Assembly (NCBI GenBank): GCA_027317185.1
Contig: DAHVFB010000028.1
Span: 1-34,511, forward strand
Length of the DNA stretch: 34,511 bases
Reading direction: 5' to 3'
DNA from: Deltaproteobacteria bacterium
Lineage (GTDB): Bacteria > Desulfobacterota > Binatia > Binatales > Binataceae
Below the pieces are notes generated by a model, which was not told the DNA's origin, searched no databases, and saw only the letters and a program-made list of their open reading frames with translations. The position numbers and the translations under genes were made by a program. Below, piece by piece: positions 8,489 through 16,582 of the stretch (its first letter is position 1; every line of letters starts with the position of its first letter).

Positions 8489-9610
8489 ATGTTTCCATCG
8501 AGCAAAGGCAGGGTGTCGCGCCAGGCCCATGTGGATATCCCTGAAGGCACTTACGAGGAGGAGCACGGGCGGCAGGGTTTTCTCGGCCGCAGCTCGATGC
8601 TCTATCATCTGAATTTGCCGACCGGCTGGACCAGGGTCGAGGGTCCATTGCGCCCGCGAATGTTTGCCGGTGCGCGATCGGAGCCGCCCGACCTTAAGGA
8701 TCCCGATGCCGGACCGCTGAAAATTCTTGAAAACGACGACACCGAGATTCTAATTTCGCGCCGCCGCCGCGCGATGCCTTATCTTTTCCGCAATGCCGAT
8801 GGCGACGAAGTATATTTCGTCCATCGCGGCTCCGGCGTGTGCGAGACCGACTACGGTCCGTTGAATTTCGAACCGGGCGATTATTTACATTTTCCAAAAG
8901 GCGTCAGCTATCAATTGCTGCCGAAGACCGAAGATAATTTCTTTCTGATCGTGCGCAGCCTGCACGAACTGAGCTGGCCCGATCGTGGTCTGATGGGCAA
9001 GCATGCATTTATAGATCCGATGATGATCGAAAGTCCCGAGCCGATGGCGCATAACGAAACCCAGGGTGAATGGGAACTGCGTGTGCTGCGCCGCGGCCAG
9101 ACCACCAGCTTTTTCTATCCGCATCATCCGTTCGACGTGGTGGGGTGGCAGGGCGATCTGTCGCCGATTAGGTTCAATGTGCGAGATCTGCGGCCGGTGG
9201 TGAGCGCGCGCTACCATATGCCGCCGACAGTTCACGCGACGCTGTTCTCGGATACCTGCGCGATTTGCACTTTCGCCCCGCGTCCGCTCGAAAGCGATCC
9301 GGCCTGCGACAAGGTGCCGTTTTACCATCGCAACGTCGATTGGGACGAATTCATTTTTTATCACTCGGGCGAGTTCTTCAGCCGGGGCGGAATTGAGCCG
9401 GGTTCGATGACGCTGCATCCGCAGGGTATCCATCATGGGCCACAGCCCAACGCACGCAATGCGGCGCGCGGCAAGACCGAAACCGGCGAGGTAGCCGTGA
9501 TGGTCGAGACCTGGAATCCGCTGCGGGTATGCGAGGAAGCGCTCGCAATCGAGCTACCCGAGTATGTCACCAGTTGGGCGCGCCAGGCGCGGATCGCGAG
9601 GCAGGCATGA
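8489..9610 (+). CDS. hmgA: Homogentisate 1,2-dioxygenase (short bacterial type)
   Basis: This non-haem iron enzyme opens the ring of homogentisate to maleylacetoacetate, the central step of tyrosine and phenylalanine breakdown. The 373 residues form the duplicated cupin fold of the family; this is the shorter variant, against about 430-450 in human and Pseudomonas enzymes. Likely Fe(II) ligands are His280 in PFYHRNVDWDEFIFY, an acidic residue at 286 or 287, and His315 or His316 in LHPQGIHHGPQP, corresponding to the HRN-x3-E and H-G-P motifs of characterised enzymes. The ATG at 8489 is supported by a strong AGGAGG. The stop overlaps the next start as ATGA (9607-9610). Fumarylacetoacetase is encoded shortly downstream; the intervening pathway enzyme maleylacetoacetate isomerase is not in the window. 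Confidence 0.88.
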   Translation: MFPSSKGRVSRQAHVDIPEGTYEEEHGRQGFLGRSSMLYHLNLPTGWTRVEGPLRPRMFAGARSEPPDLKDPDAGPLKILENDDTEILISRRRRAMPYLFRNADGDEVYFVHRGSGVCETDYGPLNFEPGDYLHFPKGVSYQLLPKTEDNFFLIVRSLHELSWPDRGLMGKHAFIDPMMIESPEPMAHNETQGEWELRVLRRGQTTSFFYPHHPFDVVGWQGDLSPIRFNVRDLRPVVSARYHMPPTVHATLFSDTCAICTFAPRPLESDPACDKVPFYHRNVDWDEFIFYHSGEFFSRGGIEPGSMTLHPQGIHHGPQPNARNAARGKTETGEVAVMVETWNPLRVCEEALAIELPEYVTSWARQARIARQA

Positions 9611-10605
9611 AGATTGGGGTTTTTTCGGTGGTCGATCATTATCCGCAGGAGCTGCCGCGGACAGTTGGGCAGTACTATGCCGAGCTACTTGATAGCGCCC
9701 AACTGGCGGAAGAGGTTGGCTTCGATTCATTCTGGATCGCAGAGCATCATTTTCACGAGTACGGTGCGATTCCCTCGCCGGCAGTGTGGATGGCGGCGGC
9801 CGCCGCGCGTACGCGCAAGATCCGGCTGGGGGTTGGCGTCAGCGTGCTGCCGTTTCACAATCCGATCACGGTGGCCGAAGAGTATGCGATGGTCGATGTG
9901 CTGTCGGGCGGCCGGCTCGAATTCGGCGCGGGATCCGGTTATCTGAAGCACGAGTTCGGCGGATATGGCGTCTCATTGGAGGAGAAACACGCGCGTTTTG
10001 ACGAGGCGCTCGAAATCATCGAGCGGGCGTGGTCCGGCGAACGATTTTCCTATCGCGGGCGCTTTAACCAAATTGATAATGTGCAGTTGCAGTTACAACC
10101 GGTTCAGCAACCACGTCCGCCGATTTTGATCGCGACGCTGCGCCATGAGGCGGCGCGCGAGGTCGGCGCGCGCGGCTATCCACTGCTGACCATTCCCTAC
10201 GCGCAATCGCCGGGACTACATCAGTTGACCGAGATGACCGCCGAGTTCCGCGCGGCCTGGACGGCAGCCAGTCATGGCGACCCGTCGCGCACGACGCTCG
10301 GATGCGCCGTGCATACCTATGTCAGTTCGAGCGCGGCCGAGATCGAGGCGCACGCCAAGCCGTCGATCGAACGGTATGTACGCACGCGGCTATACGCCAC
10401 CTCACGTCCCTATGATGTGCTGCAGGAGAAGGAGCTAATCGCGTGCGGCAATCCGGAGCAGGTGACGAAGGTGCTCAAGGATTACGAGCGGGCCGGCTTC
10501 AACACCTTTTTGACGATTATGGATTTCGGCGGAATGGATCATCAGGCGGTGATGAAGTCGATCAAACTCTTCGGCCGCGAAGTGCTGCCGGCCTTCCGCG
10601 ACTAA
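9607..10605 (+). CDS. LLM-class (luciferase-like) flavin-dependent oxidoreductase
   Basis: 332 residues with the bacterial luciferase/F420-type TIM-barrel signature: MKIGVFSVVDHYPQ at strand 1, GFDSFWIAEHHFHEYG, RKIRLGVGVSVLPFHNPI, EEYAMVDVLSGGRLEFGAGSGY, and a C-terminal VTKVLKDYERAGFNTFLTI. Such enzymes use FMN or F420 to oxidise or reduce small molecules; cofactor and substrate cannot be told from sequence. The ATG at 9607 overlaps the hmgA stop by 4 bases. A longer frame is open from 9529, but that part is a shadow of hmgA. The tight coupling suggests a contribution to aromatic or phenylpropanoid-type catabolism along with hmgA. This is inference. Confidence 0.85.
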   Translation: MKIGVFSVVDHYPQELPRTVGQYYAELLDSAQLAEEVGFDSFWIAEHHFHEYGAIPSPAVWMAAAAARTRKIRLGVGVSVLPFHNPITVAEEYAMVDVLSGGRLEFGAGSGYLKHEFGGYGVSLEEKHARFDEALEIIERAWSGERFSYRGRFNQIDNVQLQLQPVQQPRPPILIATLRHEAAREVGARGYPLLTIPYAQSPGLHQLTEMTAEFRAAWTAASHGDPSRTTLGCAVHTYVSSSAAEIEAHAKPSIERYVRTRLYATSRPYDVLQEKELIACGNPEQVTKVLKDYERAGFNTFLTIMDFGGMDHQAVMKSIKLFGREVLPAFRD

Positions 10606-10639
10606 GCCGCGATTTTGGCCGATGGCTGACTGATGGCGA

Positions 10640-10864
10640 TCAATGGAAGAGTATCCAGCCGCTGATGCCGAGCATCCCGAGCACCGCGCAGAAGATTCCG
10701 CACCCGAGATTCAGCATGCGCGAAAGCGCCAGCGTGGTCTCCTCTTCCCACGGCCATCCGATCGCCTGTTCAATCTCGACGTGCTTTTCCGCGATCCAGT
10801 GACTGAACACCAGCGAGTAGATCCCCGCCGCGAACAACAGCGCACCCATCAAAATGTTAGGCAT
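10640..10864 (-). CDS. Small two-helix membrane protein, unknown function
   Basis: On the minus strand, ATG 10864-10862 is preceded by GGGGAGGGGGG, a strong purine-rich ribosome site, so I choose this over the upstream in-frame ATG at 10894. The 74-residue product has two hydrophobic helices, roughly residues 4-22 (ILMGALLFAAGIYSLVF) and 50-72 (LGCGIFCAVLGMLGISGWIL). Between them is a charged loop, EKHVEIEQAIGWPWEEET. It stands alone on the reverse strand between two catabolic genes read in the other direction, and its start region lies back to back with that of fumarylacetoacetase (32 bases between the starts). I do not recognise the family. Confidence 0.6.
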   Translation of the reverse strand: MPNILMGALLFAAGIYSLVFSHWIAEKHVEIEQAIGWPWEEETTLALSRMLNLGCGIFCAVLGMLGISGWILFH

Positions 10865-10896
10865 ATCCCCCCTCCCCGCGCAGCAGGCTATCACGC

Positions 10897-12172
10897 ATGA
10901 CGGCCGTCACCAATAATCCCGCTGACTCGTGGATCGCGATGCCGCGCGATTCAGATTTCCCGATTCAGAATCTGCCCTACGGAGTGTTTCGCCATAAATC
11001 CGCAGGACCGCGAATTGGCGTCGCGATTGGAGATTACGTGGTCGATCTGGCCGCGCTGCACGAGGCCGGGCTGTTCGGATCAACTTCGATTGCGGACGAC
11101 AATCTGTTTGCGCGCGATGCGCTCAATCCTTTCATGGCTCGCGGTCATCAGGCCTGGGACGCGGTGCGCGGCCGAATAATTGAACTTCTGAAGGCGGACA
11201 ATCCCGAGCTGCGCGACAATCGGCGGCTGCGGGAAGCGGCGATAATCGTGCGCGATGGCGTGCAGATGCTGCTGCCGGCCGCGATCGGCGATTTTGTCGA
11301 TTTTTATTCATCGCGCGAGCATGCGACCAACGCCGGCACGCTTTTTCGTGGCGCGCAGAACGCGCTGCCGCCGAACTGGTTGTATCTGCCGATTGCATAT
11401 CATGGCCGCGCGGGATCGATCGTGGTATCGCCGCAAGATATTCGCCGTCCGCATGGGCAGATCAGGCCGAATCCCGACGCGCCGCCGATACTCGCGCCTT
11501 CGCGGCGGCTGGATTTCGAACTGGAACTCGGCTTCCTGGCTGGTGTGGGCAATCGCGCAGGCGTCCCGATCAGCACGGGCGAGGCGGACAAGCATATTTT
11601 CGGTGCGGTGCTGCTTAATGACTGGAGCGCGCGACGTTCAGCAATGGGAATATCAGCCGCTCGGTCCTTTTCTAGGCAAATCGTTCGCCACCACGATCTC
11701 GCCGTGGGTGGTGCCATTCGCAGCCCTGAAGCCATTTCGGGTGATTGGGCCGCATCAGGATCCGCCGGTGCTGGATTACCTCCGCTTCAAGGGCGCCTGG
11801 AATTTCGATATCAATCTTGAAGTATGGCTGGGGACGGCAGCGGCAGCGGAACCATTTCGGATTACCGCGGTTAATTCCCGCAAGCTCTATTGGAACGTTG
11901 CGCAACATCTGGCGCACGCCACGATCAACGGCGCGCGCGTCCGTCCGGGCGATCTGTTCGCCTCGGGTACGGTTTCCGGGACGACGCCGGATTCGCTCGG
12001 TAGCATGCTCGAGATTTCAAAGAACGGGAAAGAGCCGATGTCCCTGCCCAACGGCGAGCGCCGTACGTTTCTCGAGGATGGCGATACCGTTACGCTGCGC
12101 GGCTGGTGCCAGGGCGACGGCTATCGAATCGGCTTCGGCGAGTGCACGGGAAGGTTTCTGGAAGCGGCATAA
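10897..12172 (+). pseudogene. fahA: Fumarylacetoacetase, frame broken by an apparent 2-base deletion
   Basis: Fumarylacetoacetase hydrolyses fumarylacetoacetate to fumarate and acetoacetate, the last step of tyrosine degradation. From ATG 10897 the frame encodes the N-terminal SH3-like domain and the first part of the catalytic fold (FYSSREHATNAGTLFRG, PIAYHGRAGSIVVS, FGAVLLNDWSAR). At the repeat GCGCGCG (11627-11633) the homology jumps to another frame and continues as DVQQWEYQPLGPFLGKSF, then RPGDLFASGTVSGTTP and GWCQGDGYRIGFGEC, to the stop at 12170-12172. The conserved NDWSARD-x-Q motif requires two more bases than are present, so loss of one GC unit explains the break. Reconstructed length is about 425 residues, normal for the family. 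Both halves are well conserved, which favours a very recent mutation or a sequencing/assembly error over an old pseudogene. As written, translation ends at 11820 with a nonsense tail. Confidence 0.88.
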
Positions 12173-12193
12173 ATTGAATATCCAACGTGTACT

Positions 12194-12201
12194 ATACGTA
12201 T
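12194..12201. promoter_or_regulatory. ATACGTAT palindrome upstream of the toxin-antitoxin pair
   Basis: An 8-bp perfect palindrome, ATACGTAT, lies in the short AT-rich gap between fumarylacetoacetase and the antitoxin. A second ACGTATG half-like copy occurs at 12216-12222 over the chosen start codon. MazE-type antitoxins autorepress by binding palindromes at their own promoter, so this is a reasonable operator candidate. No clear -35 and -10 pair was seen. Confidence 0.3.
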
Positions 12202-12219
12202 ATGCGATTGACCAAACGT

Positions 12220-12444
12220 ATGAAACTGACCATTACGGTTGAGCCGGAAGTGTATCGTGGCTTGCGCCGGGTGGTCGGCAGGCGGAATATAAGCCGCTTT
12301 CTGAACGACCTCGCACGCCCCCACGTTGTAACCGACGATCTTGAAACGGGCTACCGCGCGATGGCTGCCGACGAAGAACGGGAAGCGGAAGTCGCTGAGT
12401 GGGCGGAAGGTCTGATTGGGGACGTTGCGAATGGCCCCGGATAA
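12220..12444 (+). CDS. Putative MazE-type antitoxin
   Basis: 74 residues from ATG 12220 (MKLTITVEPEVYRGL). An ATG at 12202 and a GTG at 12187 are in frame; none has a clear ribosome site. The first 45 residues (a short strand MKLTITVEPEVY, then helices around RRVVGRRNISRFLNDLARPH) look like a ribbon-helix-helix or similar DNA-binding antitoxin domain. The acidic C-terminus (ADEEREAEVAEWAEGLIGD) is typical of the disordered toxin-neutralising tail. The gene overlaps the downstream PemK/MazF-like gene by 14 bases, the usual antitoxin-first order with coupled translation. The assignment rests on size, shape and partner, because small antitoxins diverge quickly. Confidence 0.7.
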   Translation: MKLTITVEPEVYRGLRRVVGRRNISRFLNDLARPHVVTDDLETGYRAMAADEEREAEVAEWAEGLIGDVANGPG

Positions 12445-12778
12445 CCCATCCTCGCCGCGACGCGGCGAAGTCTGGTGGGTATCGTTCGATCCTTCAATTG
12501 GAGGCGAGCCGCGAAAGACAAGGCCAGCCGTCGTAGTGAGCAACGATGCTGCAAATCGAGCATTAAATCGCGTTCAGATAGCTCCGATCACAACCAAGGT
12601 CGCGAAAATTTATCCGGGCGAAGCCTACGTCCGCGTGAACCGGGCGCGGCAGAAAGCGATGGCGGACCAGATCACTACCGCAAGCAAACTGCGGCTACGC
12701 GAACAACTTGGAAAACTCGATCCGGCCGATCTCGCGGCGGTCGAGCGCGCTATCAAGATCCAGCTTGGGCTGGTTTAG
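12431..12778 (+). CDS. MazF/PemK-family endoribonuclease toxin
   Basis: 115 residues from ATG 12431. The family signature is clear: RRGEVWWVSFDPSIGGEPRKTRPAVVVSND near the N-terminus (beta strands around the catalytic Arg in the EPRKTRP loop), VQIAPITTK with the conserved Thr, and a C-terminal helix LGKLDPADLAAVERAIKIQLGL. MazF toxins cleave single-stranded RNA at short specific sequences and are neutralised by the cognate antitoxin; the cleavage specificity cannot be predicted here. The start lies inside the antitoxin gene, 14 bases before its stop. The pair occupies the gap between fumarylacetoacetase and a reverse-strand acyl-CoA dehydrogenase, which suggests insertion of a mobile accessory module, although no flanking repeat or transposase was found. 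Confidence 0.88.
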   Translation: MAPDNPSSPRRGEVWWVSFDPSIGGEPRKTRPAVVVSNDAANRALNRVQIAPITTKVAKIYPGEAYVRVNRARQKAMADQITTASKLRLREQLGKLDPADLAAVERAIKIQLGLV

Positions 12779-12811
12779 CAATCCCGCGCAAGATTTCTCC
12801 TTGGGTGGTGA

Positions 12812-14017
12812 TCACTCCTTCGGGAGACCCAATATTCGCTCGCCGATGATGTTGTGCTGAACCTCGGTCGATCCCGCGGCTATCGTTAGCGCGCGCGCAC
12901 CCAGCAGGCGCTGACTCCAGCGACCCTCGCCGATCGCTCCGAACGAGCCGGGCGCAAGTACGTTATGCGCACCGAGCAACTCGTCAGCGAAGTTTGCCAT
13001 CCGCAGGTTTAGCTCGGTCGCCAGCAGCTTGCCGAACGAGCTTTGCGCACCCGGCGCCTGGTGGCGCATCGAGTCGAGCGCGCGATAGCGCGCGAGCCGC
13101 ACCGTGCGCGCATCGATAAGGAACTGCGCCAGCTTCTGACGGACGTAAGGATGCCGGTATGCCGCGACGCCTTCGAACTCCACCTGCTTCGACAAAGCGA
13201 TCAACTCGCCTAAGTCGCGTTCCACCGGATGGCGTGCGCCGCCCGAGATGCGTTCGTACATCAAAGTGGCGATAGAGGCCCGCCAGCCGTCGTTCAGCGC
13301 CCCGACCAGATTGTCTTTCGGCACGCGAACGTTGTCATAGAAAACCTCGTTGAAACCTCGCTCGCCGGTAATCTGAACCAGCGGGCGAATGGTGATGCCA
13401 GGCGTGCGCATATCGACCAGCAGGTACGAAATTCCGCGATGCTTCGGTGCGTTCGTGTCGGTGCGCACCAGCAGGCATTGGAACTGCGCGCGATGCGCAA
13501 TGCTGGTCCATACTTTTTGTCCATTGATAACGAAGTGATCGTTTTCGAGCACGGCGCTGGTTTTGAGCGCCGCGAGATCGGAACCGGCGTTGGGCTCGGA
13601 GTAGCCCTGGCACCAGATCTCCCCGCCGGAGAGCATCTTCGGCAGATAGCGTCGGCGCTGCTGGTCAGTGCCCAGCATGATGATCGTCGGGCCGATCCGA
13701 TCGATCGCGAGTTGATTCGCGCCAAACATCGGCAGCCCCAGCCGCAGGGTCTCGTCCTGGAAGATCGCGAGCGTCACCGGATCGGCCGCCGCGCCGCCGT
13801 GTTCCTTCGGCCAGTGCAGCGCGACATAGCCCGCCCGATACAGCCGCCGGTGATATTCCAGCAGCCTCTCCCATTGCGCATCGTCGGTGACGTCGAGCAG
13901 GCTGACTCCCAGACTCGACATCCCGCCGGGCGGAAACAGCTCCGCCGCGCATTGATCGAGGAACCCGCGCAGTTTCGTGCGGAACGCTTCCTGTTCAGGT
14001 GTAAAGCTGAAATCCAT
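12812..14017 (-). CDS. Acyl-CoA dehydrogenase family protein
   Basis: This FAD enzyme is expected to introduce an alpha-beta double bond into an acyl-CoA thioester. I choose ATG 14017-14015 (MDFSFTPEQEAFR), which is the typical N-terminus and has GGAG about 10 bases upstream; the frame stays open to 14107. There are 401 residues. Visible features are the first helical domain (1-130), the FAD/substrate signature WCQGYSEPNAGSDLA (135-149) with GQKVWTS (167-172), the beta-domain (FNEVFYDNVRVPKDNLVG), and the C-terminal helical domain ending AGSTEVQHNIIGERILG. That ending is the conserved FAD-contacting strand of large-chain and FadE-like members. The substrate is unknown; the sequence resembles FadE-type enzymes of steroid or branched acyl catabolism in Actinobacteria. 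It is divergent from icd with about 180 bases between the starts. Confidence 0.92.
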   Translation of the reverse strand: MDFSFTPEQEAFRTKLRGFLDQCAAELFPPGGMSSLGVSLLDVTDDAQWERLLEYHRRLYRAGYVALHWPKEHGGAAADPVTLAIFQDETLRLGLPMFGANQLAIDRIGPTIIMLGTDQQRRRYLPKMLSGGEIWCQGYSEPNAGSDLAALKTSAVLENDHFVINGQKVWTSIAHRAQFQCLLVRTDTNAPKHRGISYLLVDMRTPGITIRPLVQITGERGFNEVFYDNVRVPKDNLVGALNDGWRASIATLMYERISGGARHPVERDLGELIALSKQVEFEGVAAYRHPYVRQKLAQFLIDARTVRLARYRALDSMRHQAPGAQSSFGKLLATELNLRMANFADELLGAHNVLAPGSFGAIGEGRWSQRLLGARALTIAAGSTEVQHNIIGERILGLPKE

Positions 14018-14099
14018 CTCAATACTCTCCGCGGCGAGAGTATAACCTGCCTTTGACGGCGTAGTTAATGCCGGCGAGTCATTGAGTTTCTGTAAGTTC

Positions 14100-14130
14100 T
14101 TGATCAAAGACCAAGTTTCGGATGTTAATA
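14100..14130 (+). promoter_or_regulatory. Possible promoter for icd in the divergent gap
   Basis: The 14018-14196 gap separates the divergent acyl-CoA dehydrogenase and icd starts and must hold promoters for both. On the plus strand, TTGATC (14100-14105) is followed after 19 bases by TTAATA (14125-14130). The hexamers and spacing are imperfect, so this is only a weak candidate. Nothing else recognisable was seen in the gap. Confidence 0.25.
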
Positions 14131-14196
14131 AACGCCAGCGCCCGGCATGGTCCGGCAGCCTGATTCGGGTGATTTCTCAATAGGCGAGTGCGACGA

Positions 14197-15444
14197 ATGG
14201 CATATCAGACGATAAAAGTACCTTCGGAAGGCAGCAAGATCCGGCTCGGCGGCGGGCACAGGCTCGAGGTGCCCGATCAGCCGGTAATTCCGTTTATCGA
14301 AGGCGACGGCACCGGGCCGGACATCTGGCGGGCGTCCCAGTACGTTTTCGATAACGCGGTGAAGAAGGCCTACGGCGGTAAGCGCAAAGTGGTCTGGATG
14401 GAGGTCTTCGCGGGCGAAAAGGCGTTCAAGCAGTTCAACACCTGGCTGCCCGACGACACGGTCGAGGCGTTTCGCGACTACCTGGTAGGAATCAAAGGTC
14501 CGCTGACCACTCCGATCGGCGGCGGCATCCGATCGCTCAATGTCGCGCTGCGCCAACTGTTGGATCTGTACGTATGCCTGCGGCCGGTGCGATGGTTTCA
14601 GGGCGTGCCGAGTCCGGTGCGCCATCCCGAGAAACTCGACGTGGTGATCTTTCGCGAGAATACGGAAGATATTTATGCCGGCGTGGAGTGGGCCGAGGGC
14701 ACGCCTGAGGTGAAGAAGCTCATCGCGTTTCTGCAAAACGAGATGGGTGTCAAAAAGATACGCTTCCCGGAAACCTCAGGTATTGGAATCAAGCCGATTT
14801 CGCGCGAAGGCTCCGAGCGCCTGATTCGCGCCGCGCTTGAATATGCGATTCAGCACAAGCGCAAGAGCCTCACGATGGTTCACAAGGGCAACATCATGAA
14901 GTTCACCGAGGGCGCCTTCCGCGACTGGGGCTACGAACTGGTCAAACGCGAGTTCAAGGGCAAGGCGGTGGGATGGGAAGACTGCGGCGGAAAGCCACCC
15001 GCCGGTCAGATTCTGGTGAAGGACGCGATCGCGGACATCACGCTCCAGCAGGTGCTCACGCGTCCCGAAGATTTTGATGTAGTGGCCGCGCCGAATCTCA
15101 ATGGCGATTATTTGTCCGACGCGCTGGCGGCGCAGGTCGGCGGTATCGGTATCGCGCCCGGCGCCAATATCAACTACCTGACCGGACACGCGATCTTCGA
15201 GGCGACGCATGGCACCGCGCCGAAGTACGCCGATCAGGATAAGGTCAATCCAGGGTCGGTGATCCTTTCCGGGATGCTGATGTTCGAGCATCTGGGATGG
15301 CAGGAGGCGGCCGATCTGATTGTGCGCGGGCTGGAGAAATCGATCGCGAACAAGACCGTCACCTACGATTTCGAGCGCCAGATGAGCGGAGCGAAGTTGC
15401 TTAAGTGCTCCGAGTTCGGCCGCGCGATCGTCGACAACATGTAA
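14197..15444 (+). CDS. icd: NADP-dependent isocitrate dehydrogenase
   Basis: This enzyme converts isocitrate and NADP+ to 2-oxoglutarate, CO2 and NADPH in the TCA cycle. The 415 residues from ATG 14197 match the homodimeric E. coli type closely in length and numbering; a GTG at 14188 would add three residues. The substrate and phosphorylation loop [13 protein letters not shown] places Ser113 and Asn115 exactly as in E. coli. NADP-specificity residues are Lys343 and Tyr344 ([12 protein letters not shown]) plus Tyr390 and Arg394 (VTYDFERQ), so NADP rather than NAD is expected. Metal-binding aspartates lie in the [14 protein letters not shown] segment. It starts a TCA block in one direction: icd, mdh, sucC, sucD, ndk. 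There are 69 bases before mdh. No AceK-like kinase gene is seen in the window. Confidence 0.96.
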   Translation: MAYQTIKVPSEGSKIRLGGGHRLEVPDQPVIPFIEGDGTGPDIWRASQYVFDNAVKKAYGGKRKVVWMEVFAGEKAFKQFNTWLPDDTVEAFRDYLVGIKGPLTTPIGGGIRSLNVALRQLLDLYVCLRPVRWFQGVPSPVRHPEKLDVVIFRENTEDIYAGVEWAEGTPEVKKLIAFLQNEMGVKKIRFPETSGIGIKPISREGSERLIRAALEYAIQHKRKSLTMVHKGNIMKFTEGAFRDWGYELVKREFKGKAVGWEDCGGKPPAGQILVKDAIADITLQQVLTRPEDFDVVAAPNLNGDYLSDALAAQVGGIGIAPGANINYLTGHAIFEATHGTAPKYADQDKVNPGSVILSGMLMFEHLGWQEAADLIVRGLEKSIANKTVTYDFERQMSGAKLLKCSEFGRAIVDNM

Positions 15445-15513
15445 GAATCGAAGGCGTTCACGGCTGATCGCAACCGTTCGTCATCGTAAAAATAGAAATT
15501 CAGACGAGAAGAG

Positions 15514-16461
15514 ATGGCATCAAAGAAGAAAATTGCATTTATCGGATCGGGCAATGTCGGCGCCACCTGCGCCTTCCTGTGCTTTCTGGGACAGCTCGGC
15601 GACATCGTTCTGTATGACATTATCGATGGGCTGCCGCAGGGCAAGGCGCTCGACATGTTCGAGTCGGGACCGGTACTGGGTATCGATATTGAGGTGAAGG
15701 GCACCACCAATATCGCCGATATCGCCGGCGCGGATTGCTGCGTGGTGACCTCGGGATCGCCCCGCAAGCCGGGCATGAGCCGCGATGATCTGCTCAAGAT
15801 CAACGCCGCCGTGATGAACAATGTCGGCGCCGCGATCAAGCAGCATGCACCCAATTCGCTGGTGATCGTGGTCACCAACCCGCTCGACGCGATGGTCACC
15901 CAGGTCAAGCGCGCAACCGGATTCCCGAAGCATCGGGTGGTCGGCCAGGCAGGCGTGCTGGATTCCGCGCGTCATCGTACGTTTATCGCGGACGAACTCA
16001 AGGTTGCGGTCGAGAGCGTGAACGCGATGGTGCTCGGGGGTCACGGCGACGACATGGTGCCGGTTCGCAGCTACACTGCGGTCGGTGGGGTGCCGGTCGA
16101 GCGCTTCATCGAGGCGAAACGGCTCGATGAGATCGAGACGCGCACGCGCAACGGCGGTGGCGAGGTGGTCAATCTGATGAAGACCTCGTCGTATTACGCC
16201 GCGGGCGCGGCCACCTACAAGATGGTCGATGCCTTCATGCACGATCGCAAGGCGATTCTGCCGTGCGCGGCGTACCTCGAAGGCGAGTATGGCGTGAAAG
16301 GTCTTTACGCCGGGGTGCCGGTGGTGATCGGCGCGGGCGGCGTCGAGCGGGTGATCGAGATCGATCTGACCCCGGCCGAGAAAGACGCGTTCCAGAAATC
16401 GGTCGGCCATGTGCGCGAACTGGTCGAGGCAATGGATCGAGTGCTGGCGGCGCAGGGCTGA
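15514..16461 (+). CDS. mdh: Malate dehydrogenase (LDH-like type)
   Basis: NAD-dependent oxidation of malate to oxaloacetate. 315 residues of the [LDH-like] MDH group. The Rossmann motif GSGNVG is at 11-16, with Asp35 (VLYDI) binding the adenine ribose and so indicating NAD. The specificity-loop residue is Arg84 (GSPRKPGMSR), which selects malate over lactate; Arg90, Asp150 and Arg153 (LDSAR) and catalytic His177 (GGHGDD) complete the active site. The ATG at 15514 is preceded by GACGAGAAGAG. The gene follows icd and is followed by a 121-base gap, holding a dispersed-repeat copy, before sucC. Its role in the TCA cycle is supported by these neighbours. Confidence 0.96.
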   Translation: MASKKKIAFIGSGNVGATCAFLCFLGQLGDIVLYDIIDGLPQGKALDMFESGPVLGIDIEVKGTTNIADIAGADCCVVTSGSPRKPGMSRDDLLKINAAVMNNVGAAIKQHAPNSLVIVVTNPLDAMVTQVKRATGFPKHRVVGQAGVLDSARHRTFIADELKVAVESVNAMVLGGHGDDMVPVRSYTAVGGVPVERFIEAKRLDEIETRTRNGGGEVVNLMKTSSYYAAGAATYKMVDAFMHDRKAILPCAAYLEGEYGVKGLYAGVPVVIGAGGVERVIEIDLTPAEKDAFQKSVGHVRELVEAMDRVLAAQG

Positions 16462-16477
16462 TCTGCACAGGATTTTT

Positions 16478-16504
16478 TCATTCTGAGCGCGGCGAAGAAT
16501 ATCT
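16478..16504 (+). repeat. Dispersed intergenic repeat, copy 1 (TCATTCTGAGCG type)
   Basis: The sequence TCATTCTGAGCGCGGCGAAG, continuing AATATCT, lies in the mdh-sucC gap. It shares its first 13 bases (TCATTCTGAGCGC) with the copy at 28816-28844 and resembles an interspersed element (TCATTCTGAGCG-x-AGCGAAGAATCT type) known from many bacterial genomes. Its function is unknown. Confidence 0.55.
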
Positions 16505-16582
16505 ACGTAGGTCTTCACCGCTACGCTTGCGATCGAACGCAGAGCCGGGAGTTATGAATTTTTCTGACATGAGAAACATAGA

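Noticed and set aside
13229..14056. A 275-codon plus-strand frame opposite the acyl-CoA dehydrogenase
   Set aside because: The acyl-CoA dehydrogenase on the minus strand has full FAD-binding and C-terminal motifs; the opposite frame has none.
15520..16518. A 332-codon minus-strand frame opposite malate dehydrogenase
   Set aside because: It is a shadow of mdh with His/Arg/Asp-rich composition and no recognised motif.
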